From Geminicoccaceae bacterium (GTDB lineage: Bacteria; Pseudomonadota; Alphaproteobacteria; Geminicoccales; Geminicoccaceae): 32,758 bases of DNA. How positions within the stretch are numbered: the first letter of the stretch is position 1; each line of letters opens with the position of its first letter. The notes beneath the pieces were generated by a model, which saw nothing but the letters and a program-made list of their open reading frames with translations, was not told the DNA's origin and did no database searches. Of this stretch, positions 23,709 through 30,841 are shown one piece after another. The stretch covers positions 1 through 32,758 of the forward strand of contig JANXAZ010000035.1 in the NCBI GenBank assembly GCA_025062095.1, written 5' to 3'. A program made the translations under genes and the position numbers.

Positions 23709-24634
23709 GTCCTGTAACACGAACTCGCCGCGGCGAACGGCGCGAGATCCGCGAAGCGGGCGAAGAGCTCCGAGCCGGGAGGCGGCAGCGGCCCCCGGGC
23801 GTTCGTGGCATGGGCGTCGAGCCAGGCCTCGGAAGCCGGCAAGAGACGGTGCCACAGCCGCGCGCACAAGGCGCGCGCTCGGGTTTGCGGCCAGTCGGAA
23901 GGGAGAAGGGCGGCGGGCAGAAGCGGGTCTTTGAGCAGGATGCGGCGATAGTCGTGGATCAAAAGCACCCGCGCGACCAGTGCCGGAAGCGGCGGCACGG
24001 GCGCGGGATCGGCGAGGGCGGGTTCCCAGCCGGCGAGGAAGCGCCGGTACCGCTCGGCGATCGTGGCGAGCGGCCAGGCGAGCGCGGCGAGCTTCGGCCC
24101 GTCCCCGCCGAGCGCCTCGGCTTCGAGCCGCAGGAGCCCCGCGAGCTCGGGGATCGGGCACGCGCGCGGCGCGACGAACAGCGTCGGCGCGAGCGCCGCG
24201 AAGCCGGCCTCCTCGAGAGCCGCGCGCGCCCGCTCGCGCTCCGCCTCGGGCCCGATCAGGACGAGAAGCAGCCGCCCGTCGCCGTCCTCGGGGGGCGGAC
24301 CGTAGATCCGCCGGCTCGCCTCCGCGAACGCGCTCTCCGCGCTCCGCGCGAGACGATAGAAGGCGTTGCGGCCGATCCGCCGGCGCTCGAGCCAGCCCTC
24401 GGCGGAAAGACGCGAAAGCGCGGTGCGCACGACCCCGTCGCCGATCCCCATGGCGGCCATGATCGCCAGGAGCGAAGCGAGCGAGAGCTCGCCTCCGCGC
24501 GGCAGGATCGCATCGCCGAACAGCGTGACGACGAGCGAGCCCGTCCGGTGCGGTCCGTCGTGCAGCGCGGAAAGCCGAGCGGCGAGCCAATGCGGGGTCG
24601 CGATCACGGGACCCGCCGATGGCACGGAAGACAT
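23705..24634 (-). CDS. paaX: Phenylacetyl-CoA-responsive repressor PaaX
   Basis: A 309-residue protein from ATG 24634; an in-frame ATG at 24676 would add 14 residues with a poorer fit to the family. SLVVTLFGDAILPRGGELSL is the classic PaaX N-terminus. MAAMGIGDGVVRTALSRLSA and GWLERRRIGRNAFYRL form its winged helix-turn-helix. The middle domain contains FVAPRACPIPEL, and the C-terminal part has RVLLIHDYRRILLKDPLLP and DWPQTRARALC, both diagnostic. PaaX represses paa genes until it binds phenylacetyl-CoA. The length is normal (E. coli PaaX is 316). Confidence 0.93.
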   Translation of the reverse strand: MSSVPSAGPVIATPHWLAARLSALHDGPHRTGSLVVTLFGDAILPRGGELSLASLLAIMAAMGIGDGVVRTALSRLSAEGWLERRRIGRNAFYRLARSAESAFAEASRRIYGPPPEDGDGRLLLVLIGPEAERERARAALEEAGFAALAPTLFVAPRACPIPELAGLLRLEAEALGGDGPKLAALAWPLATIAERYRRFLAGWEPALADPAPVPPLPALVARVLLIHDYRRILLKDPLLPAALLPSDWPQTRARALCARLWHRLLPASEAWLDAHATNARGPLPPPGSELFARFADLAPFAAASSCYRT

Positions 24635-24735
24635 CCGCGGAAAAGCTCCCTTGCATCGCAGCCTCCGCGCGGCCATCGCCCTATGCTGCCGCGGCGCCGC
24701 GACGGCGCCGCCGATGCCGCCTTCGCCGAGGACGC

Positions 24736-26469
24736 ATGGAACACGAGGCCCTGCCGCTCGCTACCGCCGACATCCTGCTCTACCTCGCCGCCGCCGGGGT
24801 CGGGGTGCCGCTCCTGCACCGCCTCGGCATGGGTCAAGTGGCGGCCTTTCTGCTCGTGGGCGTGCTCTCGGGTCCGCACGTCGCGGGCCGGCTCGCCCAG
24901 TTCGCGCCCTGGCTCGGCCTGTTCACCTACAAGGATCCGCACACCCTCGAGCGTTTGGGCGAGCTCGGCGTGGTCTTCCTGTTGTTCACCCTCGGGCTCG
25001 AGCTCTCGCTCGACCGGCTGGCCGCGCTGCGCCGCTGGATGCTCGGCCTCGGCAGCCTGCAGGTGCTGGTCACCGGCGGCGCGATCGCCGCCGTCGCGTT
25101 CGCCTTCGGCAATCCGCCCGCGGCCTCGGTGCTCGTCGGCTCGAGCCTCGCCCTCTCCTCGACCGCGGTGGTCATGCAACTGTTGATCGAGCAGCGTCGA
25201 CAGACGAGCGAGGCCGGACGCATCGCCTTCGCCGTGCTCCTCGCCCAGGACGTGGCGGTGGTGCCGATCCTGTTGCTCGCCGGGCTGTTGACCGGCCTGG
25301 TCGTCGCCGATCCCTGGGCGGCGCTGGCCGAAACCGTGATCCTCACCGCCCTCGCCTTGGCTTCGCTGTTGCTCTTGGGCCCGCGGGTCGTGCGCCCGCT
25401 CCTGCGCCTGGCGAGCCGCGCCGGTGGCCGCGAGGTGCTCGTCGCGGCGGCGCTTCTCATGGTCATCGGCAGCGCCTCGCTCACCGCCATGGCCGGGGCC
25501 TCGCCGGGCCTGGGCGCGTTCATCGCCGGCGTGTTGTTGGCGGAAAGCGAATTCCGGCACACGATCGAAGCCGACATCGAACCCTTCAAGGGCCTGCTCC
25601 TCGGGCTCTTCTTCGTGATCGTCGGCACCACCGTCGATCCCCTCGCGATCCTGCCCGAGCTGCCGACGATCCTCCTTTCCGTCTTCGGCCTCGCCTGCCT
25701 CAAGGCGCTTCTTCTCTTCGGCCTCGGGGCGATCCTCGGGTTGCCGCTTTCCATCGCCCTCGAGGTCGGGATCCTCCTCGGTCAGGGCGGGGAGTTCGCG
25801 CTCGTGGTCGTCGCGCTCGCCCGCGACGGTGCCCTGTTGTCGGCCGAGGCCGCGCGCTTTCTCGTGGCGGTGATCCTCGTCTCGATGCTCGCCACGCCGC
25901 TCCTCGCGCGGCTCGCACCGCGCGTATCGGCCCGCTTGCGCCCGGCGGTGGCGCGCGAGGTTCCGGGACTGCCGCCCGTGAGCGAGCAGCTCGGTCACGT
26001 GGTCGTCGCCGGCTTCGGCCGCGTCGGCCGCACCGTGGCGCAGCTCCTCGAGGAAGCGGGCATCCCCTGGCTCGCGCTCGATCTCGACCCCGAGCGCGTC
26101 GCCGAGGAGCGCCGGCGCGGCCGTCCGGTCTTTCTGGGCGACGCCGGACGGCCGGAGATCCTCGCCCGCGTGCGCGTCGACAGCGCCCAGGCGCTGATCG
26201 TCACCCTCGACCAACCGGCCACCGCCGAGCGCACGGTGAGCGCCGCTCGTCGGATCGCACCGGCGCTGCCGATCGTGGCGCGGGCCCGCGACGCCGCGCA
26301 CGCGCGACGGTTGTTGGACACCGGGGCGGACGCGGTGGTCCCGGAGACGGTGGAGGCGAGTCTGCAGCTCGCCGGCCGCGCCTTCGAGATGCTCGGCCTG
26401 CCGGCCGAGGAGGTGCAACTGCGCCTCGCCCGCGAGCGGGATCTCCTGCTCGCCCCCGAGGCCGGCTGA
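24736..26469 (+). CDS. Monovalent cation:proton antiporter-2 family protein, KefB/KefC-like, with TrkA-N domain
   Basis: A 577-residue protein from ATG 24736; upstream in-frame residues are Arg-rich and not membrane-like. About twelve hydrophobic spans form a CPA2 exchanger core. LLFTLGLELSLDRLA and LALSSTAVVMQLLIEQR are family motifs, with AQDVAVVPILLLAG and LLGQGGEFALVVVALA following. The cytoplasmic C-terminus has a Rossmann TrkA-N domain with G426-F-G428-R-V-G431 and an acidic LALDLDPERV. It is probably a K+/H+ or Na+/H+ antiporter gated by a nucleotide. It diverges from paaX across about 100 bases. Not obviously related to the paa genes. KefB versus KefC cannot be decided. Confidence 0.9.
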   Translation: MEHEALPLATADILLYLAAAGVGVPLLHRLGMGQVAAFLLVGVLSGPHVAGRLAQFAPWLGLFTYKDPHTLERLGELGVVFLLFTLGLELSLDRLAALRRWMLGLGSLQVLVTGGAIAAVAFAFGNPPAASVLVGSSLALSSTAVVMQLLIEQRRQTSEAGRIAFAVLLAQDVAVVPILLLAGLLTGLVVADPWAALAETVILTALALASLLLLGPRVVRPLLRLASRAGGREVLVAAALLMVIGSASLTAMAGASPGLGAFIAGVLLAESEFRHTIEADIEPFKGLLLGLFFVIVGTTVDPLAILPELPTILLSVFGLACLKALLLFGLGAILGLPLSIALEVGILLGQGGEFALVVVALARDGALLSAEAARFLVAVILVSMLATPLLARLAPRVSARLRPAVAREVPGLPPVSEQLGHVVVAGFGRVGRTVAQLLEEAGIPWLALDLDPERVAEERRRGRPVFLGDAGRPEILARVRVDSAQALIVTLDQPATAERTVSAARRIAPALPIVARARDAAHARRLLDTGADAVVPETVEASLQLAGRAFEMLGLPAEEVQLRLARERDLLLAPEAG

Positions 26470-26489
26470 GGGGCGAGCGGCCTCAGCCG
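26463..26489. terminator. Bidirectional hairpin overlapping two convergent stop codons
   Basis: CGGCTGAGG (26463-26471) and CCTCAGCCG (26481-26489) form a perfect 9-bp stem with a 9-base loop. It contains the antiporter's TGA and the DUF815 gene's TGA. No T-run, so perhaps Rho-assisted or only a blocker of transcription read-through. Confidence 0.5.
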
Positions 26490-27337
26490 AGGGGGACGGC
26501 GAGCCGACCGGCCAAGTCCTGGATGAACTGAAAGGCCACCCGTCCCGAGCGGGCACCGCGCGTGGTCGCCCATTCGAGCGCCTCGCGGCGCAGGACCTCG
26601 GGCTCGACCGGCAGCCGATAATGCTGCGCGTACCGCGCGACCATCTCGAGATAGGTCTCCTGCGAGCACGGATGGAAGCCGAGCCAGAGCCCGAAACGAT
26701 CGGACAACGACACCTTCTCTTCCACCGCTTCGGAAGGGTTGATCGCGGTCGAGCGCTCGTTCTCGATCATCTGCCGCGGCATCAGATGCCTGCGGTTGGA
26801 GGTCGCGTAGAAGAGCACGTTGGGCGGCCGCCCCTCGATGCCCCCCTCGAGGATGGCCTTGAGCGATTTGTAAGACGTGTCCTCCTGGTCGAAGGAGAGA
26901 TCGTCGCAGAAAACGAGACAGCGTCGCGGGCTCGCCGCCAGGATCTGCAACAGCCGCGGCAGCGTCTCGATGTCTTCGCGGTGGATCTCGACGAGCGCGA
27001 GCGCGCGGGGCCGTTCGGCGTTGACCTTGGCGTGCACGGCCTTGACGAGCGAGCTCTTGCCCATGCCGCGCGCCCCCCACAACAGCGCGTTGTTCGCGGG
27101 CAGGCCGAGGGCGAAGCGCCGCGTGTTCTCGAGCAGGATCGCGGCCACCCGATCGATGCCGCACAGAAGCTCGAGCTCGACGCGCGCGACCTTGTTCACC
27201 GGGCGCAGGCGACCGGAAGGCTCGAAAACGAAGGCGTCCGCCGCGTCGAGATCGACCGGCGCGGGGGGCGGCGGGGCCATCCGCTCGAGGGCGGCGGCGA
27301 TGCGCCCCAGAAGAGCACGGAGATCGGCATCGGTCAT
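26483..27337 (-). CDS. DUF815 family ATP-binding protein (AAA-type ATPase)
   Basis: A 284-residue protein from ATG 27337. Walker A GARGMGKSS is at 88-96 and the Walker B-like RRCLVFCDDLSF at about 138-149. SYKSLKAILEGGIEGRPPNV, LFYATSNRRHLMPRQM and SLSDRFGLWLGFHPC are hallmark DUF815 sequence and include the sensor-1-like Asn. Soluble, cytosolic, cellular role unknown. In many alphaproteobacteria this gene lies next to yajC-secDF, divergent as here (158 bases apart). The C-terminal ARSGRVAFQFIQDLAG is normal. Confidence 0.92.
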   Translation of the reverse strand: MTDADLRALLGRIAAALERMAPPPPAPVDLDAADAFVFEPSGRLRPVNKVARVELELLCGIDRVAAILLENTRRFALGLPANNALLWGARGMGKSSLVKAVHAKVNAERPRALALVEIHREDIETLPRLLQILAASPRRCLVFCDDLSFDQEDTSYKSLKAILEGGIEGRPPNVLFYATSNRRHLMPRQMIENERSTAINPSEAVEEKVSLSDRFGLWLGFHPCSQETYLEMVARYAQHYRLPVEPEVLRREALEWATTRGARSGRVAFQFIQDLAGRLAVPLG

Positions 27338-27495
27338 CGCGGCTCGGGCCCGGCTGACGGCGCCAACGGGCGGTGCTGCTAGCCGCTCGGGGCGGGCGGG
27401 GCAAGCCGCCTTTCGGGCCGGCCCGGTTGCGCGACCGCCGCGCCCCGCTATAGTCCCCCGGCGATCGGCCCCACCAGCTTTCGAGGAGCGCCTCC

Positions 27496-27888
27496 TTGAT
27501 CTCTCCGGCTTTCGCCCAGGCGCAAGGCGCCGGTGGCGGCGACGTCTTCGTCTCGCTGCTCCCGCTCGTCTTGATCTTCATCGTCTTCTATTTCCTGCTG
27601 ATCCGTCCCCAGCAGCAGAAAATGAAACAACACCGGGCGATGCTCGACGCCCTCAAGAAGGGCGATCAAGTGCTCACCGGCGGCGGCATCTTCGGCAAGG
27701 TCACGCGCATCGATCCCGACGGCACGGTCATGGTCGAGATCGCGCAAGGGGTGGTGGTGAAGGTGGCCAAGGGCACGATCAGCGACGTGCTCACCAAACC
27801 CGCTCCCGCGGCGCCCGAAGGCGCCGCCCCGAGCGGTCCGCAGCCCGGCTCGGGCGGCCTCCTGAGCCGGTTCTTCAAGCGCTCGTGA
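27496..27888 (+). CDS. yajC: Preprotein translocase subunit YajC
   Basis: A 130-residue protein from TTG 27496, with GAGGAG (27483-27488) 7 bases upstream. One transmembrane segment (VSLLPLVLIFIVFYFLLI) is followed by RPQQQKMKQH and the compact domain LKKGDQVLTGGGIFGKVTRI, the YajC signature. The C-terminal tail is Ala/Pro-rich, as in alphaproteobacteria. It associates with SecDF in the inner membrane. It is first in the yajC-secD-secF operon. Confidence 0.95.
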   Translation: MISPAFAQAQGAGGGDVFVSLLPLVLIFIVFYFLLIRPQQQKMKQHRAMLDALKKGDQVLTGGGIFGKVTRIDPDGTVMVEIAQGVVVKVAKGTISDVLTKPAPAAPEGAAPSGPQPGSGGLLSRFFKRS

Positions 27889-27901
27889 GGGTCGGATCCG
27901 C

Positions 27902-29503
27902 GTGCGTCAGCCCTCCTGGAAGTTCGGCCTGGTCGCGGGCGCGTGGGTCTTCGCCCTTCTCGCCCTCGTCCCCAATCTCGTGAGCCGCGACATCCTCGAC
28001 CGGTTGCCGGGCTTTCTTCCGCGCAACCAGATCGTGCTCGGTCTCGATCTCCAGGGCGGATCGCATCTGTTGCTCGAGGTCGAAGCGGAGGCGGTGATCA
28101 AGGACCGTCTCGAACAGCTCGTGGGCGAGGTCCGCTCCGCCTTGCGCACCGCGCGCATCGGCTACCGCGGGCTCGGCATCCAGGACCGATCGGTGGTCCT
28201 GCAGCTCACCGAGCCGGCCCGGCTCGAGGAGGCCTTGGCCGAGCTCGGGAAGCTCAACCCGCTCTTGCCGGCGGCGGGCTTCGGCGCCGGCACCGTGCGC
28301 GAGCTCGTGATCGAAGGCGAGCGCGACGGCCGCATCCGGCTCGCGCTCTCCGAGCGCGCGCGCGACGACCGCGTCTCGGCGGCGGTCGCCCAGTCGCTGG
28401 AGGTCGTGCGGCGGCGGATCGACGAGCTCGGCACGCGCGAGGCCTCGATCCAGCGCCAGGGGGCCGATCGCATCCTCGTCCAGGTGCCGGGCGTGCGCGA
28501 CCCGGAAGCGATCAAGCGGCTCCTGGGCAAGACGGCGCGGCTCACCTTCCACATGGTGGAGCTCGGCGTCGACCCGGCGGAGGTGCGCGCCGGGCGCGGA
28601 CCGGCCGGCCTCATGGTCGTGGAATCGGCGGACCGCGTGGGCCCGCGCGAATATGTCTTGCACCGACAGGTGGAGCTGTCGGGCGAGAGCCTGGTCGACG
28701 CCCAAGCCACCTTCCAGAACAACGAACCGGTGGTGAGCTTCCGCTTCGATTCCCAAGGAGCGCGCAAGTTCGCGCGCATCACCCAGGAAAACGTCGGCAA
28801 ACTCTTCGCCATCGTGCTCGACGACAAGGTCATCTCGGCACCGCGCATCCGCGAGCCGATCCTCGGCGGCTCGGGCATCATCTCGGGCAGCTTCACCCCG
28901 GAGAGCGCCAACGAGCTCGCCGTGCTCTTGCGCGCCGGCGCGCTGCCGGCGCCTCTGAAGGTGATCGAGGAGCGCACGGTGGGACCGGACCTCGGCGCCG
29001 ACTCGATCCGCGCCGGCACGATCGCGGTCGTCGTCGCATCCGTCTTGGTCGTCTGCTATATGATGATTTATTATGGCATTTTCGGTCTGTTCGCGAACGT
29101 GGCTCTTCTATTGAACGTCATCCTGATCCTCGATCTCATGACCTTGCTCGGGGCGACGTTGACCCTGCCGGGGATCGCCGGCATCGTGCTCACCATCGGC
29201 CAGGCCGTCGATTCGAACGTGCTCATCTACGAGCGCATCCGCGAGGAGGCGCGCGCGGGCCGCACGCCGCTCGCGGCGATCGACGCCGGCTTCGGCGAGG
29301 CCACGCGGACGATCGTCGACGCCAACCTCACCACCCTCATCGCCGCCGCCGCGCTGTTCTACTTCGGCAGCGGCCCGGTCAAAGGGTTCGCCGTCACCCT
29401 CGGCTTCGGCATCCTCGCCAACATGTTCACGGCCGTGACCTTCACCCGCGTGATGGTGGAATTGTGGTACCGACGGGTGCGGCCGGCGGCCATCCCGCTC
29501 TGA
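27902..29503 (+). CDS. secD: Protein translocase subunit SecD
   Basis: A 533-residue membrane protein from GTG 27902, 13 bases after yajC. An N-terminal span is followed by GLDLQGGSHLLLEVE, the SecD motif, then the large periplasmic P1 region. Five further spans at the C-terminus include TIGQAVDSNVLIYERIREE, the conserved proton-relay segment. The length is typical for alphaproteobacteria. With SecF it uses the proton motive force to complete export through SecYEG. Codons at 29057-29083 (YMMIYYGIF) are unusually A/T-rich for this gene. Confidence 0.97.
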   Translation: MRQPSWKFGLVAGAWVFALLALVPNLVSRDILDRLPGFLPRNQIVLGLDLQGGSHLLLEVEAEAVIKDRLEQLVGEVRSALRTARIGYRGLGIQDRSVVLQLTEPARLEEALAELGKLNPLLPAAGFGAGTVRELVIEGERDGRIRLALSERARDDRVSAAVAQSLEVVRRRIDELGTREASIQRQGADRILVQVPGVRDPEAIKRLLGKTARLTFHMVELGVDPAEVRAGRGPAGLMVVESADRVGPREYVLHRQVELSGESLVDAQATFQNNEPVVSFRFDSQGARKFARITQENVGKLFAIVLDDKVISAPRIREPILGGSGIISGSFTPESANELAVLLRAGALPAPLKVIEERTVGPDLGADSIRAGTIAVVVASVLVVCYMMIYYGIFGLFANVALLLNVILILDLMTLLGATLTLPGIAGIVLTIGQAVDSNVLIYERIREEARAGRTPLAAIDAGFGEATRTIVDANLTTLIAAAALFYFGSGPVKGFAVTLGFGILANMFTAVTFTRVMVELWYRRVRPAAIPL

Positions 29504-29513
29504 GGATCGCAGC

Positions 29514-30455
29514 ATGCGGCGCCTGCGCCTGGTCCCCGACGACACCAAGATCCCGTTCTTCCGCTACCGCTGGATCGCCTTCGTCTGGTCGTTCGTGGTC
29601 CTCCTCGCCACCGTGGTGCTCGTGGCCACGGTCGGGCTCAACCTCGGGATCGACTTCAAGGGCGGCATCCTGCTCGAGGTCCGCACGCCGCAACCCGCCG
29701 ACCTCGCCCGCATGCGCGCCGCCCTCGGCCGCCTCGACTTCTCGGACGTGGCGCTGCAGGACGCGGGCAGCGACCGCGACGTCCTGATCCGGGTCGCCCT
29801 GCCGGAAGGGGGTGCCGAGGCCCAGCGCCTGGCGATCGAACGGATCAAGGCCGAACTCGAGCAGACGATCGGGCCCGGCATCGACTACAGGCGAGCCGAG
29901 TTCGTAGGACCGCGGGTGAGCCGGGAGCTGCTCGTGGGCGGCATCTACGCGGTGATCATTTCCCTTGTGGGTGTGCTCGTCTATCTCTGGTTCCGTTTCG
30001 AATGGCAATACGGCATCGGGGCCCTCGCCTCGCTCCTTCACGACGTGAGCGCGGCGATCGGGCTCTACGCCGTGACCCAGATCGAGTTCAACCTCGCGAG
30101 CCTCGCCGCGCTTTTGACCATCGTCGGCTATTCGCTCAACGACACGGTCGTGATCTACGATCGGGTGCGGGAGAACTTGCGCAAATTCAAAACCATGCCG
30201 ATCGAGCAGCTCCTCGACCGCTCGATCAACGAAACGCTCGGCCGTACGCTCTCCACCTCGCTCACCACCCTGCTCGCCCTCCTGGCCCTGTTCGCGATCG
30301 GCGGCGAGGTGATCCGCGGCTTCACCATCGTGATGATCTTCGGCGTGTTCGTCGGCACCTATTCGACCATCTACATCGCCACCCCGATCCTGTACTATTT
30401 CAAGATCCGTCCGACCGCGGCCGCCCCGGTCGCGGCCGGGCAAGCCGCGCGCTGA
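29514..30455 (+). CDS. secF: Protein translocase subunit SecF
   Basis: A 313-residue partner of SecD from ATG 29514, ten bases after the secD stop. The motif GLNLGIDFKGGILLEV follows the first span. GYSLNDTVVIYDRVRENLRK is the SecF equivalent of the SecD proton-relay segment, and LGRTLSTSLTTLLALLAL is in the penultimate spans. Six membrane segments in all. The length is normal. Confidence 0.97.
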   Translation: MRRLRLVPDDTKIPFFRYRWIAFVWSFVVLLATVVLVATVGLNLGIDFKGGILLEVRTPQPADLARMRAALGRLDFSDVALQDAGSDRDVLIRVALPEGGAEAQRLAIERIKAELEQTIGPGIDYRRAEFVGPRVSRELLVGGIYAVIISLVGVLVYLWFRFEWQYGIGALASLLHDVSAAIGLYAVTQIEFNLASLAALLTIVGYSLNDTVVIYDRVRENLRKFKTMPIEQLLDRSINETLGRTLSTSLTTLLALLALFAIGGEVIRGFTIVMIFGVFVGTYSTIYIATPILYYFKIRPTAAAPVAAGQAAR

Positions 30456-30460
30456 ACGCG

Positions 30461-30841
30461 ATGGAGATCGTCCGCCTCTCGAGCCCCGATCGGCCCTTCG
30501 TGCGCGCCTGGCACGCGGGCGGCTTCACGGTTGGCGAGCGCCGCTACACCGGTTCGCTCCTGCTCTTGCCCGATCGGGTGGAACCCTGGCGGCCGATCGA
30601 TCCCGCAGCGCTCGCACCGCCCGATCTCGAGCCCCTCCGCCCTTGGGCGGGCTCGGCCGTCACCCTCGTGGTCATCGGCACGGGCCTGCGCTCGCAGCGG
30701 CCCTCGCCCGCGCTCTGTGCGGCGCTGCGGGGCCTCGGCCTCGCCTTCGAGACGATGAGCACGCCGGCCGCCTGCCGTACCTGGAACCTTCTCCTCGCCG
30801 ACGACCGGCCGGCGGCGGCGCTGCTCGTGGCCTTGCCCTGA
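30461..30841 (+). CDS. Mth938-like (DUF498) domain-containing protein
   Basis: A 126-residue protein from ATG 30461, five bases after secF. FTVGERRYTGSLLLLPDRVE, the region around VTLVVIGTGLRSQRPSP and MSTPAACRTWNLLLADDRPA are characteristic of the Mth938/DUF498 fold, which is also found in a mitochondrial complex I assembly factor (NDUFAF3). Its place after secDF is common in alphaproteobacteria. Biochemical role unknown. Confidence 0.9.
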   Translation: MEIVRLSSPDRPFVRAWHAGGFTVGERRYTGSLLLLPDRVEPWRPIDPAALAPPDLEPLRPWAGSAVTLVVIGTGLRSQRPSPALCAALRGLGLAFETMSTPAACRTWNLLLADDRPAAALLVALP

